Part shown: in pieces, positions 46,971-56,234 of the stretch
How positions within the stretch are numbered: position 1 is the first letter of the stretch
Layout: the number at the start of each line of letters is the position of its first letter
NCBI RefSeq assembly: GCF_001258055.1
Contig: NZ_CVRM01000022.1
Location: 124,001-188,000 of the forward strand
DNA from: Phaeobacter italicus
GTDB lineage: Bacteria > Pseudomonadota > Alphaproteobacteria > Rhodobacterales > Rhodobacteraceae
Reading direction: 5' to 3'
DNA length: 64,000 bases
Translations under genes and position numbers: made by a program
Notes under the pieces: model-generated
Databases searched by the model: none
Told to the model about the DNA's origin: nothing
Seen by the model: the letters and a program-made list of their open reading frames with translations, nothing else

Positions 46971-47863
46971 GCCCCTATTACCGCGGCCATCTTGCGATGC
47001 TCTTGTTCTCGGCCCTTGTGGCCGGGTCATTTTCACTTGGATCAATGGTGGCCAACGATATCGCGCCGATGGCACTGAATGCGATCCGGTTTGTCATTGC
47101 AGGGGTGGTGATTGGTGTTGCGGCCCATCTGACCCACGGGCTGAAGCCTGCGCACTTTCGTGCCCCGTGGCGGTTTGCTGTGCTTGGTGGTTTGTTTGCC
47201 GTTTACTTCGTCCTCATGTTCTATGGGTTGCAAACTGCCCCGCCTGTCAGCGCTGCTGCGGTATTCACGCTGACGCCGGTACTGAGCGCAGTTTTCGGCT
47301 TTCTTCTGTTGCGCCAAATTACAACGCTGCCGATGGCCCTTGCCTTGGCCATTGGCGGGGCAGGCGCGATCTGGGTGATCTTTCGTGGGGATCTTTCGGC
47401 GATGCGGGCCTTTGAGGTCGGGCAGGGTGAGATCACATATTTCTGGGGCTGCGTTGCCCACGCAATCTACACCCCGATGGTGCGGCGCCTGAACCGGGGC
47501 GAGCCTGCGGTTGTTTTCACCTTTGGCACCCTTGTGGCTGGGGCCATCATTCTCACGCTTTTTGGTTGGCAGGATATCCGGGCTACAGACTGGGCGTCCC
47601 TGTCATCACTCGTCTGGATTGCTATTCTGTATGTCGCAGTCTTTGCCAGCGCCGCCACTTTTGTTCTTCTGCAATACGCAAGCCTGCATCTGCCCTCAGC
47701 CAAGGTGATGGCCTACACATATCTTACCCCAAGCTGGGTGATCCTGTGGGAAATCGCGCTGGGCAAGGGGGTGCCGGATGTCATTGTTCTGCTCGGCATT
47801 GCACTGTCTGTGCTTGCTTTGGTGATGCTGCTGGAAGGACGTGCCAGAACATCCAAGGCATAA
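46967..47863 (+). CDS. EamA/DMT superfamily transporter
   Basis: A 298-residue integral membrane protein with ten predicted helices in two EamA repeats (APMALNAIRFVIAGVVIG and LPSAKVMAYTYLTPSWVILWE are repeat ends). Such proteins export amino acids, metabolites or drugs. It is translationally coupled to the LysR regulator, so a regulator-exporter pair is likely. The substrate cannot be assigned. Confidence 0.88.
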   Translation: MSPYYRGHLAMLLFSALVAGSFSLGSMVANDIAPMALNAIRFVIAGVVIGVAAHLTHGLKPAHFRAPWRFAVLGGLFAVYFVLMFYGLQTAPPVSAAAVFTLTPVLSAVFGFLLLRQITTLPMALALAIGGAGAIWVIFRGDLSAMRAFEVGQGEITYFWGCVAHAIYTPMVRRLNRGEPAVVFTFGTLVAGAIILTLFGWQDIRATDWASLSSLVWIAILYVAVFASAATFVLLQYASLHLPSAKVMAYTYLTPSWVILWEIALGKGVPDVIVLLGIALSVLALVMLLEGRARTSKA

Positions 47864-47961
47864 TTGATCCGCCACACCGTCCTTGAGATACATCAACGCA
47901 GCATCTTTTTGCAGCGCTACCTTTGGATATAGGGAGCGCGCCCTGATGAAGGGAGAAAGAG

Positions 47962-48372
47962 ATGTTTAGTCATATCATGGTTCCAATTGACCTGCGGATG
48001 CCACCGTCTGTTGCCAAGGCGATGAAGGTGGCCGCTGAGCAGGCGAAGTTGCACGGCGCCAAGATCAGCCTTGTTCACGTGACAATGGAGCAGATCAAAG
48101 AGGGCAAAACCGACGGCAAAGCCGGTGCGCAGCTTCAGGATCTGACCGACAAACTCGCTGCGGAAACGGGGTGTGAGGTTGAGGCCGTGCCGGTGCATTC
48201 GGTGGACACGGTGGCCGAAATCAATGGGATTCTGTCACAGACCGCGGCAGAACTGGGTGTGGATCTGGTGGTTATGGGCACACATATGCCGAGCATCCTC
48301 GACTACGTGTTTTCTTCGCATGCAAGCCATCTGGTCCTGCACTCTGACGCGTCTGTCTTTGTTGTGCGGTGA
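47962..48372 (+). CDS. Universal stress protein (UspA family)
   Basis: A 136-residue single Usp domain. MFSHIMVPIDLRMPPSV forms the first strand with its conserved Asp, and the C-terminus has LVVMGTHMPSILDYVFSSHASHLVLHSDASVFVV. The ATP-binding GxxG-x9-GS/T signature is degenerate (GTHMPSILDYVFSSHAS), so this member may not bind ATP strongly. GGGAGA precedes the ATG. Cytoplasmic, stress-related; no more specific role can be inferred. Confidence 0.87.
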   Translation: MFSHIMVPIDLRMPPSVAKAMKVAAEQAKLHGAKISLVHVTMEQIKEGKTDGKAGAQLQDLTDKLAAETGCEVEAVPVHSVDTVAEINGILSQTAAELGVDLVVMGTHMPSILDYVFSSHASHLVLHSDASVFVVR

Positions 48373-48387
48373 CGTCGTGCGTTGAGG

Positions 48388-48732
48388 CTAGGCTTCTGGC
48401 TTGGCGTCATCGTTTAGCAGCTCCGCCTCCAGAAAGCGTTCAAAGGCATCCAGGTTGACGGGTTCGAACTGGCCAAACCCTTGCATCCAGACACTTGCAG
48501 ATCGCATGGCATCCGGTTGCAGTTTGCACCATTTGACCCGGCCGCGTTTTTCCTGCGCAATCAGACCTGCACGGGTCAAAATGGTCAGATGTTTGGAAAT
48601 CGCAGCCAGCGACATTTCAAACGGCTCTGCCACGTCCGTTACCGCCATGTCGTCTTCCAACAGCATGGTCAGGATGGTGCGGCGCGTCGGATCAGCAAGG
48701 GCGGCAAAGACAGTGTCGAGGGGATCGCTCAT
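48388..48732 (-). CDS. ArsR family winged-helix regulator
   Basis: A 114-residue regulator with DTVFAALADPTRRTILTMLL, a recognition region AVTDVAEPFEMSLAAISKHLTILTRAGLI and wing EKRGRVKWCKL. This is the ArsR subgroup that often pairs with SRPBCC (AHSA1) genes rather than metal resistance; the metal-binding ELCVCDL motif is absent. It is divergent from the second EamA transporter with an 83-base gap, so it may repress that gene and itself. Confidence 0.88.
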   Translation of the reverse strand: MSDPLDTVFAALADPTRRTILTMLLEDDMAVTDVAEPFEMSLAAISKHLTILTRAGLIAQEKRGRVKWCKLQPDAMRSASVWMQGFGQFEPVNLDAFERFLEAELLNDDAKPEA

Positions 48733-48815
48733 GATCTACTCCTAAACCGCAGGAAGCGGGTCGACAATCCCGCAGGGTTGGTCACAAATGGCGCGCAATC
48801 AAAAGGGGCGCGCGC

Positions 48816-49709
48816 ATGGCACTGAAATATTGGGCGATTATCTTTGTTCTGGGGATCGGCTGGGGCATGTCCTTTATGTTCAATGCGATCCTCCTGCGGG
48901 AGCTGGGGCCGTTGTCGGTTTCCATGGGGCGGGTCGGCTTTGGGGCTGTGGGGTGCTGGATCTATGTGATCGGCGCCCGAAAGAAGGTGCCGAGCGACAT
49001 CCGCAGGTGGCTGGCTCTCTTTGGGTTCGGTGTCCTCAGCTATGCGGCCCCTTTTGCGTTTTACGCACTTGGTCAGCAGGATATCGCAAGCGGTGTTGCG
49101 GGTATCGTCAATGCGATGACGCCCGCGCTCGCTGTGGTTGCTGCGCACTTCTGGCCGGGAGGAGAACGCGCGACACTGATGAAATCGCTTGGTGTGCTCT
49201 GCGGGTTTGTGGGAATTGTCGTGTTGTCCCTGCCGCTGTTGCAGGAAAACCGAACATCCGAGATGTGGGCCGTTTTGATCACGCTTTGTGCGCCCGTCTG
49301 TTACGCGATTTCGGTAAACGTTGCCCGCCAGTTCAAGGATATGGAGCCTGTGGTCCTGGTGGCGATCGCGCTGACGGGGGCAACAATCGCGATCGCGCCC
49401 CTTGCGATCTGGGCAGAGGGGCTGCCAATTGTGACGCGCGCCGAGACATGGGGCGCGCTGTTCATTATCGGTTTTGTCCTGACGTCCGCAGCTTTCATCC
49501 TGTTTTATTGGGTGCTGCCCAAGGTTGGCCCGACCAACATCACGATGCCGACGCTGATCGCGCCGATCTCTGCCCTCGTGATGGGAAGCTGGATCCTGAA
49601 AGAACCCTTGATGCCGGAACACCTGATCGGCATGGCGGCAATTCTGTTTGGCTTGCTGTTGATTGATGGCCGAATTCTCAGCGGACTGCGCCGTTCCAGA
49701 CGGGTCTGA
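48816..49709 (+). CDS. EamA/DMT superfamily transporter
   Basis: A 297-residue membrane protein with about ten helices; two EamA repeats end with AGIVNAMTPALAVVAAHFW and GPTNITMPTLIAPISALVMGSWIL. It starts MALKYWAIIFVLGIGWGMSF. Probably an exporter of a small metabolite. It is divergent from the ArsR gene and is not closely similar to the EamA gene 1 kb away. A weak hairpin TCAACC/GGTTGA lies just after the stop. Confidence 0.87.
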   Translation: MALKYWAIIFVLGIGWGMSFMFNAILLRELGPLSVSMGRVGFGAVGCWIYVIGARKKVPSDIRRWLALFGFGVLSYAAPFAFYALGQQDIASGVAGIVNAMTPALAVVAAHFWPGGERATLMKSLGVLCGFVGIVVLSLPLLQENRTSEMWAVLITLCAPVCYAISVNVARQFKDMEPVVLVAIALTGATIAIAPLAIWAEGLPIVTRAETWGALFIIGFVLTSAAFILFYWVLPKVGPTNITMPTLIAPISALVMGSWILKEPLMPEHLIGMAAILFGLLLIDGRILSGLRRSRRV

Positions 49710-49915
49710 CAAGATCAACCTTTTGGTTGAATATGGCTTTTGCGGTCTTTTCCGCTGCGTTTTCCGTGGCAGGGGAGGCGCGTCGCGATGCGGCTATTGG
49801 GAAATTCTTTTTATTTCAGATGGTTGCGCATGGCGCCGCAGGGGCGTCTGCGTTGTTGACTCTGTGACCGTGACTCCTTAGCACCGCACACAGAATTCAC
49901 GTGAGGATGGCGCCC

Positions 49916-50251
49916 GTGACAGATGAGCCACATAAGCAGCGCTTGGCGCAGCTGGAGGCCCGACTGGCAGAGGCGCGTAAGGCACAAGAGCCCAAGCCGC
50001 GCGCGGACGAACATTATTCGACAGCCAATCAGGCCTGGAGAATGGTGATTGAATTGGTGTCCGGTCTGATGATCGGATTTGGCATTGGATACGGGCTGGA
50101 CCACCTGCTTGGGACCATTCCGATCTTTCTGGTGCTGTTCACGATACTGGGCCTCGCCGCCGGAGTGAAAACAATGCTCCGCAGCGCGCAAGAGATCCAG
50201 GAAAAGAAACTGGCCGAAATGGCCGAACAAGATGCGCAAGACCGGGATTGA
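49916..50251 (+). CDS. atpI: ATP synthase assembly protein AtpI
   Basis: A 111-residue protein with an N-terminal coiled helix (LAQLEARLAEARKAQ) and two membrane helices (MVIELVSGLMIGFGIGYGLD and IPIFLVLFTILGLAAGVKTM). AtpI helps assemble the c-ring and may carry Mg2+. I chose the GTG at 49916, which has GAGGA nine bases upstream; the ATG at 49907 is an alternative. It leads the F0 operon. Confidence 0.88.
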   Translation: MTDEPHKQRLAQLEARLAEARKAQEPKPRADEHYSTANQAWRMVIELVSGLMIGFGIGYGLDHLLGTIPIFLVLFTILGLAAGVKTMLRSAQEIQEKKLAEMAEQDAQDRD

Positions 50252-50278
50252 TCCCCCGGCGACAGGAGAAACGGGACA

Positions 50279-51082
50279 ATGGGCAAACTAATCTTTGGTG
50301 CAGCATTCCTGCTGGTACTTGCTTCTGGGCTGTTCTTTGCGCCCGCTATTCCGGGCCTCCAGATCCACCCGACTGATCAGTTTCTGGTCAAGCCTCTGGG
50401 TGGCGCAGGCGAGCTGAACTTCTACACCCCGACCAACGTGACCCTCTGGATGGGTCTGGCAATTGTCGCGATCTTCGCGCTGATGGTTCTGGGTTCTGCA
50501 AAGCGCGCGATCGTCCCGACGCGCATCCAGTCTGTTGCTGAACTGGCCTATGGCTTCATCTACAAGATGGTCGAAGACGTGACCGGCAAAGACGGTCTGA
50601 AGTTCTTCCCCTACATCATGACACTGTTCATGTTCATCCTGACCGCGAACATGCTGGGCCTGATCCCGGGCAGCTTTACCACCACATCGCACTTTGCTGT
50701 GACTGCTGTTCTGGCGATGCTGGTGTTCGTGACCGTAACCGTGACCGGTTTCGTTCTGCACGGCACCAAGTTCCTGGGCCTGTTCTGGGTCAGCTCCGCA
50801 CCACTGGCGCTGCGTCCGGTGCTCGCGATCATCGAACTGATTTCCTATTTTGTGCGTCCCGTAAGCCACTGCATTCGTCTTGCAGGTAACGTGATGGCGG
50901 GCCACGCGGTTCTGAAGGTATTCGCAGGTTTTGCAGGCGCTCTTGGCCTGTTCAGCTTCCTGCCGATCTTTGCCATCACCGCGGTTTACGCACTCGAAGT
51001 TCTCGTGGCCTTCATTCAGGCTTACGTGTTCACCATTCTGACCTGCGTGTATCTGAAAGACGCGCTGCATCCGTCCCACTAA
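50279..51082 (+). CDS. atpB: ATP synthase F0 subunit a
   Basis: A 267-residue membrane subunit forming the proton half-channels. The essential Arg is in [17 protein letters not shown], and [21 protein letters not shown] forms the last helix. The N-terminus has a hydrophobic leader and [32 protein letters not shown] precedes the ATG. It is 27 bases after atpI. Confidence 0.97.
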   Translation: MGKLIFGAAFLLVLASGLFFAPAIPGLQIHPTDQFLVKPLGGAGELNFYTPTNVTLWMGLAIVAIFALMVLGSAKRAIVPTRIQSVAELAYGFIYKMVEDVTGKDGLKFFPYIMTLFMFILTANMLGLIPGSFTTTSHFAVTAVLAMLVFVTVTVTGFVLHGTKFLGLFWVSSAPLALRPVLAIIELISYFVRPVSHCIRLAGNVMAGHAVLKVFAGFAGALGLFSFLPIFAITAVYALEVLVAFIQAYVFTILTCVYLKDALHPSH

Positions 51083-51138
51083 GGCTCGGTTAGGTCTGAA
51101 CAACAAATCCTCAACTTCCAATCGTAAGGAGATACACA

Positions 51139-51363
51139 ATGGAAGGCGAACTCGCACACATCGGCGCTGGTCTGGCTGGCATGGGCACTGGTATTGCTGC
51201 ACTGGGTGTTGGCAACGTTGCTGCTAACTTCCTGGCAGGCGCTCTGCGCAACCCCTCCGCGGCTGCTTCCCAGACCGCAACCCTCTTCATCGGTATCGCA
51301 TTCGCAGAAGCCCTGGGCATCTTCTCGTTCCTGGTTGCTCTGCTGCTGATGTTCGCCGTCTAA
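51139..51363 (+). CDS. atpE: ATP synthase F0 subunit c
   Basis: A 74-residue hairpin of two helices. The first holds [21 protein letters not shown]; the second carries the proton-binding Glu in [20 protein letters not shown]. Small residues line the ring interface. AAGGAGA precedes the ATG. It lies between subunits a and b'. Confidence 0.98.
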   Translation: MEGELAHIGAGLAGMGTGIAALGVGNVAANFLAGALRNPSAAASQTATLFIGIAFAEALGIFSFLVALLLMFAV

Positions 51364-51449
51364 GAACCTTCGGAACCATTTTCCTTACGGCCGGGCGGTG
51401 TGGACGACTGCGCCGCCCGGTGTAACGGCAAGTTCCCTAGGAGGACGAC

Positions 51450-51995
51450 ATGGCAACTCAGACGCAGGACGCAGGTCACGGTGCCGCAGAGGCCGCCCAC
51501 GGTTCGGGCGGCATGCCGCAGCTGGACTTCTCGACCTATGCGAACCAGATCTTCTGGCTCGTGGTCACGCTCGTCGTGATCTACTTTATCCTGTCGCGCA
51601 TCGCGCTGCCTCGCATTGCGGCAGTGTTGGCCGAGCGTCAGGGAACCATTACCAACGACCTCGCTGCAGCCGAAGACCTGAAGGCCAAAGCTGTCGAGGC
51701 CGAAACCGCTTATAATCAGGCCCTGGCGGACGCCCGTGCAGAGGCTCAGCGCATCGCTGCTGAGACCCGTGCGGAAATCCAGGCAGACCTGGATGAGGCT
51801 ATCGCCAAAGCTGATGCGCAGATTGCTGCAAAAGCCGCGGAATCCGAAGCCTCCATCGCTGAGATCAAGGCTGGTGCCATCGAGAGCGTCGAAGCTGTCG
51901 CTGTTGAGACCGCCGCTGAAATCGTTGCTGCCTTCGGTGGCAAAGCAGACGAAAAAGCCATCGCAGCTGCGGTTGCTGACCGGATGAAAGGATAA
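51450..51995 (+). CDS. atpF': ATP synthase F0 subunit b'
   Basis: A 181-residue stator subunit with a polar N-terminal extension (about 1-30), one membrane helix ([18 protein letters not shown]) and a long Ala/Glu-rich helix. Alphaproteobacteria and phototrophs carry both b and b' forming a heterodimeric stalk. AGGAGG lies upstream. It is shorter in polar linker than the b subunit that follows four bases later. Confidence 0.95.
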   Translation: MATQTQDAGHGAAEAAHGSGGMPQLDFSTYANQIFWLVVTLVVIYFILSRIALPRIAAVLAERQGTITNDLAAAEDLKAKAVEAETAYNQALADARAEAQRIAAETRAEIQADLDEAIAKADAQIAAKAAESEASIAEIKAGAIESVEAVAVETAAEIVAAFGGKADEKAIAAAVADRMKG

Positions 51996-51999
51996 GGAC

Positions 52000-52557
52000 A
52001 TGCGTACAGTCTTCGCTCTTGCCCTGACACTCGGCGCCAGCCCCGCATTTGCAGCGTCTGGTCCCTTCCTGTCGATGAGCAACACCGACTTCGTCGTAAC
52101 GCTCGCGTTCCTGCTGTTCATCGGTATCCTGCTCTATGCCAAAGTGCCGAGCCTGCTGGGTGGCCAGCTGGATTCGCGCGCTGAAGGCATCAAAAAGGAC
52201 CTCGAAGAGGCCCGTGCCCTGCGTGAAGAGGCCCAGACCATTCTGGCATCCTACGAGCGCAAGCAGCAGGAAGTTCAGGCTCAGGCAGATCGCATCGTTG
52301 CTTCGGCACGTGAGGATGCAGCTCAGGCCGCTGAACAAGCCAAGGCAGACCTGCAGACTTCTATTGCGCGCCGCATGGCCGCTGCAGAAGAGCAGATCGC
52401 AGCAGCTCAGAACTCTGCTGTGAAAGAAGTGCGCGACCAGGCGATTGTCGTTGCGATCCAGGCTGCCGACGCCGTTATCTCCAAGCAGATGACAGCGACC
52501 GAAGCCAACAAGCTGATCGACGCAGCAATCGCAGACGTGGACGCAAAGCTGCACTAA
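52000..52557 (+). CDS. atpF: ATP synthase F0 subunit b
   Basis: A 185-residue subunit with a cleavable-looking hydrophobic N-terminus (RTVFALALTLGASPAFAA), a membrane helix (FVVTLAFLLFIGILLYAKV) and a coiled stalk helix. The presequence is typical of roseobacter b subunits. It ends the F0 operon before a strong terminator. The F1 genes are not in this window, as expected for Rhodobacterales, where F0 and F1 are split. Confidence 0.95.
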   Translation: MRTVFALALTLGASPAFAASGPFLSMSNTDFVVTLAFLLFIGILLYAKVPSLLGGQLDSRAEGIKKDLEEARALREEAQTILASYERKQQEVQAQADRIVASAREDAAQAAEQAKADLQTSIARRMAAAEEQIAAAQNSAVKEVRDQAIVVAIQAADAVISKQMTATEANKLIDAAIADVDAKLH

Positions 52558-52584
52558 GCTTCGCTATATCGTCTGTGCATCAAG

Positions 52585-52612
52585 AACCCGGCCCCTGCGG
52601 CCGGGTTTTTCT
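52585..52612 (+). terminator. Intrinsic terminator of the F0 operon
   Basis: A 9-bp stem AACCCGGCC/GGCCGGGTT with loop CCTGC followed by TTTCTG, 27 bases after the atpF stop. Confidence 0.9.
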
Positions 52613-52771
52613 GTTTGGGGTCAACGCAAGCAAGGTGTGGCTCAAAAAAGGGGTGGCTCAAACTTGTTTCGCAGTCTTGTTCACCCACTAAGCGGGGGGC
52701 TGACCGGCCGGGCCAAGACGCGACACCGCCCCATCAGGCAGTGGGCGGCGCAGTACACCTTGGGGGGCGGC

Positions 52772-52802
52772 AAAAAACCGCCCCGCTTGTGAGCAGGGCG
52801 GT
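52772..52802 (-). terminator. Intrinsic terminator after the second chemoreceptor
   Basis: On the minus strand ACCGCCCTGC pairs with GCGGGGCGGT (one mismatch) and is followed by TTTTTTG, 37 bases past the chemoreceptor stop. Confidence 0.85.
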
Positions 52803-52838
52803 CGCTGTGTCTGGGCAAGATCTCCTGCAGGAGGGGTG

Positions 52839-54446
52839 TCAAACCGCCTCTTTGAAGTGATCAAAGCCTGCGTCGGCCTGTGGCGCAGCAGAAACGCCAC
52901 CGGACAGGTCGAACCTCTCCATCAGCCGTGCGAGGGTTTCGGCGTCAGAGCGCAGCATATGGCCTGCGGCTGTTGCTTCTTCGACCATGGCCGCGTTCTG
53001 CTGGGTCACCTGATCCAGCTGGCTTACGCCCAGGTTGATCTCGCTTAGGCCGTTTGCCTGTTCAGATGCCCCAGTTGCAATGTCAGACACCAAGCCGGAA
53101 ATGTGGTTCACCCGTTCGACGATTTTTTCGATCGCCTCACCGGCCTTGCCAACCAGATCGACGCCCTGTTCCACCTGCCCAGAGCTGGCGGCGATGAGCG
53201 ATTTGATCTCTGTCGCGGCGTCAGCAGATCGTTGGGCAAGACCACGGACCTCCGACGCGACGACCGCAAAGCCACGACCCGCTTCACCGGCGCGAGCGGC
53301 TTCAACACCTGCGTTGAGAGCCAGCAAATTGGTCTGGAACGCGATGTCGTCAATCACACCAATGATCCGCGAGATCTGGGCAGAGGATTCTTCGATGTGG
53401 CCCATCGCGCTGACAGCGGTGCGAACGATTTCCCCGCTGCTTTGGGCCTCTGCGCGGGCTTTGTGCATTGTCTCTTCAACGTTCTTCGCGCCTTCAGCCG
53501 CTGATTTGACAGAGACAGTCAACTCCTCCAGCGCGGCGGCTGTCTGTTCCAATGTTGCCGCCTGGCTTTCGGTTCGGTTGGACAGATCATCAGAGGACCG
53601 GCTGATCTCAGTCGCGCCATTGTTGATGCTGCCGGTTGCGTCCAGAACCTGATGAATGGTGCCTTTGAGAGTGTCGACCGTTGCATTGAAGTTTGACTGG
53701 AGCTTTGCGTATTCCGGTGCAAATGCTTCATCAATCCGACAATTCAGCTTGCCTTGTGCCAACTCGTTCAGGTGGTCGCCCAGCACCGCCACCATTCGTT
53801 CGGTTTCCTGCTGGGTCTGGATGGCACGTGCTTCGGCGCGTTCGGCTGCGGCGGCCTGTTCGCGCGCGGCGTCCTGTTCGCTGAGCAAGGCTGCGTCAGC
53901 GGCCCGGCTCTTGAGCAAGCTGATCAGTAGAACCCCGCTTTCAAGCAGAACAATCGCTGCATGCAGGACCGTCCGTTGCAGGTTCTCGCTTAGCCCGCCT
54001 GATGGGTAGACAAGGCTGGGCAGTAAAAGGCTGAAGGAGATGTGATGCAGTGCCACAAGGACAGTGGCAAAGATAAGCGCGCTGGGGCTGCCCAAAGTCG
54101 ACACGATTGCCAGGACCGCGAAGAACATCATGTGGGCATCAAGCTGCCACGGGTGGCCGTTCAAGGCCGCAGCGAACAGGATGCAATGGCCCACAAAACA
54201 AAAGCTGAGCACGTAGTCCCGCGTTGAATGCGGCAATGACTGAGACACAAATGCAAGCCCACCAAGGGTAAGGCTCAGCAGCCCGAGGATCCACCAGTTC
54301 CCCGCATCATTGAGGTAGAATGCCGCGAGAGCAGGGATTGGCATCAGCAGCCAGCTCGATACCTGTTGGACGCGCTGCTCCGCATTCGCATTGGAAACAG
54401 CAGGGGCGGTGGCTTTACCTTGGCTGACGCCCTTCACTTTGAACAT
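52839..54446 (-). CDS. Methyl-accepting chemotaxis protein with polytopic membrane sensor
   Basis: A 535-residue chemoreceptor. Residues about 25-180 hold roughly six membrane helices (LLMPIPALAAFYLND, WWILGLLSLTLGGLAFV, YVLSFCFVGHCILFAAAL, MMFFAVLAIVSTLG, ALIFATVLVALHHISFSLL and a last helix near 165) instead of a periplasmic domain. A coiled linker and the signalling hairpin with [20 protein letters not shown] follow. It may sense membrane state or energy. The start at 54446 lies inside the end of the upstream small-protein gene. Confidence 0.88.
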   Translation of the reverse strand: MFKVKGVSQGKATAPAVSNANAEQRVQQVSSWLLMPIPALAAFYLNDAGNWWILGLLSLTLGGLAFVSQSLPHSTRDYVLSFCFVGHCILFAAALNGHPWQLDAHMMFFAVLAIVSTLGSPSALIFATVLVALHHISFSLLLPSLVYPSGGLSENLQRTVLHAAIVLLESGVLLISLLKSRAADAALLSEQDAAREQAAAAERAEARAIQTQQETERMVAVLGDHLNELAQGKLNCRIDEAFAPEYAKLQSNFNATVDTLKGTIHQVLDATGSINNGATEISRSSDDLSNRTESQAATLEQTAAALEELTVSVKSAAEGAKNVEETMHKARAEAQSSGEIVRTAVSAMGHIEESSAQISRIIGVIDDIAFQTNLLALNAGVEAARAGEAGRGFAVVASEVRGLAQRSADAATEIKSLIAASSGQVEQGVDLVGKAGEAIEKIVERVNHISGLVSDIATGASEQANGLSEINLGVSQLDQVTQQNAAMVEEATAAGHMLRSDAETLARLMERFDLSGGVSAAPQADAGFDHFKEAV

Positions 54447-54745
54447 AGTTCCAGAACCTTTCTTCCATCCATGACCAACCACGCCCCCTGGCGGAAAAGT
54501 TGATCGGCGCTTTGTGGGGTTTCCAGCATCACCAAGGCACCAAACGGCGCACGCTCTGGTGTGACCTCTGCCACATTTGAACGCTTTGCGATCTGCGCGG
54601 CGCTGTCACCCCAGGGGGGCGCAATAATCAACGCCACCTCACCAACCTGCGGAGTGGCACAGGCAAAAAGCATGATCGCGGGTGCGCAGACGGTGATGAC
54701 TGCGGTCACTGCAAAGAAGATGAGATTCTGTGCGGCTTCCCCCAT
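54434..54745 (-). CDS. Small membrane-anchored protein coupled to the chemoreceptor
   Basis: A 103-residue protein with an N-terminal helix (LIFFAVTAVITVCAPAIMLFA, about 8-28) and a soluble domain beginning EVALIIAPPWGDSAAQIAKRS and ending LFRQGAWLVMDGRKVLELCS. Its stop lies 13 bases beyond the chemoreceptor ATG in another frame, so the two are probably co-translated. I do not recognise a named family. A role as an accessory sensor or ligand-binding partner of the receptor is inferred from the overlap only. Confidence 0.6.
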   Translation of the reverse strand: MGEAAQNLIFFAVTAVITVCAPAIMLFACATPQVGEVALIIAPPWGDSAAQIAKRSNVAEVTPERAPFGALVMLETPQSADQLFRQGAWLVMDGRKVLELCSK

Positions 54746-54825
54746 GCCTCAACACGTAGGGGATATACCTTTAAATTTACTTTCTGGATTGAAAGTGAAT
54801 TTGCGTGGAAATCCTCGCTAGGCGG

Positions 54826-55611
54826 TCACTGGCCCAGTTCGTGTTGCAGCCGCTGCTTGGCGATTTCTGCGTTCCGCATCGAACGTTGGTGATCCATCAG
54901 AGCCTGTTTGACATAGTCCAGATGGGTCTCCACCGCCTCACGTGCCCGGGCCGGATCGCGGGCCTGAAGAGCGGCGTTGATAGCTCGGTGCTGCTCCAAT
55001 AGCGCCTCGCGGGTGGTGTGCTGTTGGAACATGACACGGCGATTATAGAACACGCCCTCTCGCAAGAGATCAAACATCGACCGCATCATATGCAGCATCA
55101 CGACGTTGTGGCTGGCGTCCATGATTGCGGAATGGAATTTTGCATCCAGGGCCGCCGCCTCTTCCGAGGTCGCCGGATCGCCTGCCATTTCCATTTTGTC
55201 GAAGATCGCCTGAATGACTTGCAGATCATAGTCCGAGCCGAACTTTGCGGCCCGTTCTGCAGCGAGCCCCTCCATGTCGCGGCGAAAGCTGAGGTAATCG
55301 AAAACCGCCTCATCATGACTTGCAAACAATTGCACCAGCGCAGGCGAGAATGCAGAGCCGAGAACATCGGCCACAAATACACCTGCCCCCGCTCGTGACA
55401 CCAGCAACCCGCGATCTTGCAGGTCCGCCAACGCATCTCGCAGAGATGGGCGGGAGACGCCCAGCCGTTCTGCCAGCTCACGCTCGGCAGGGAGCCGTTC
55501 ACCCGGTGTCAGAATGCCCCGCAGGATGAACTGCTCGATCTGACGAACCACAGAGGCAGAGAGTTTTTCAGGCTGAACTTTTTGAAAGGGCATTGCAGCG
55601 GACCGGTTCAT
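54826..55611 (-). CDS. GntR/FadR-type regulator with FCD domain
   Basis: A 261-residue regulator. The winged helix is LTPGERLPAERELAERLGVSRPSLRDALADLQDRGLL (about 34-70) and the all-helical FCD domain (about 95-245) has FRRDMEGLAAERAA, LDAKFHSAIMDASHNVVML and EQHRAINAALQARD with His/Asp residues for metal or ligand binding. Such PdhR/LldR-like proteins sense organic acids. Start 55611; an ATG at 55593 is also possible. No obvious target operon is adjacent. Confidence 0.9.
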   Translation of the reverse strand: MNRSAAMPFQKVQPEKLSASVVRQIEQFILRGILTPGERLPAERELAERLGVSRPSLRDALADLQDRGLLVSRAGAGVFVADVLGSAFSPALVQLFASHDEAVFDYLSFRRDMEGLAAERAAKFGSDYDLQVIQAIFDKMEMAGDPATSEEAAALDAKFHSAIMDASHNVVMLHMMRSMFDLLREGVFYNRRVMFQQHTTREALLEQHRAINAALQARDPARAREAVETHLDYVKQALMDHQRSMRNAEIAKQRLQHELGQ

Positions 55612-55617
55612 ATTGAT

Positions 55618-55636
55618 TGGTCAAAACATATGACCA
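55618..55636. promoter_or_regulatory. Candidate autoregulatory operator of the GntR gene
   Basis: TGGTC-N9-GACCA is a palindrome directly upstream of the GntR start. It contains the TGGT...ACCA half-sites used by FadR/PdhR relatives, but its spacer is longer than usual. Confidence 0.35.
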
Positions 55637-55772
55637 CGTGGGGCGGGCGGCTGCAAGGTCTGCATCGCAGATCGCGGGTGCAATTGCAGACAGGTGCGAG
55701 GGGTCATGCTAACCTGCGCATAAGGCCAAGTTCACGTACTCACGACCCTGTCCACAGACCACGGTGCGCCTT

Positions 55773-56111
55773 ATGTATTTGACTGTCCGTTTTCCGCAAA
55801 ACCTCCGTTTTCTTCTGATTTTGCCTCTTGTCGTTTTGGTTGGCGCCTGCAATACGGCAAGCCCGCATTTCGCGGCAATGCCGATGCAGCGCGTCACAGT
55901 TGATGGCAGCACCTTTGAGGTGCGAGTGCGTGGCAATCTGGCAGAGGCGGTACGCATCAATACCCAGTATGCGCCGCGTCTTGGCCCTATCCGGGAGCGG
56001 GCTCGCCGCGCGATGGAAGCGGCCAGCGGGTGTGACGCGGACCGCGTTCTGGGGGATCAGGCGCTGCTGGTTGGGCAGCTCAGCTGTCCGGGCGGAGAAT
56101 CCGCAAAATAG
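55773..56111 (+). CDS. Putative lipoprotein, function unknown
   Basis: A 112-residue protein with a signal sequence ending in a lipobox-like LVGAC (Cys at about 26), so it is probably a lipoprotein. The mature part is short: VTVDGSTFEVRVRGNLAEAVRIN followed by a basic helix and two further cysteines. ATG 55773 or GTG 55764. It lies 123 bases before smc on the same strand. Not a recognised family. Confidence 0.6.
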   Translation: MYLTVRFPQNLRFLLILPLVVLVGACNTASPHFAAMPMQRVTVDGSTFEVRVRGNLAEAVRINTQYAPRLGPIRERARRAMEAASGCDADRVLGDQALLVGQLSCPGGESAK

Positions 56112-56234
56112 CAGGTTATCCACAAGATATGGTGGCGAATTGGCGCTGATACCGCTGATTTGGGGGGCAGCCAGATTGACAGTGGTGTAACAAACCCATG
56201 ACACTTGGCCCCCAATGAATCACAGGATAGTCGC

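Noticed and set aside
48729-49718. A 329-residue minus-strand frame opposite the EamA transporter
   Set aside because: It is the mirror of a hydrophobic membrane gene and overlaps the ArsR start. No motif.
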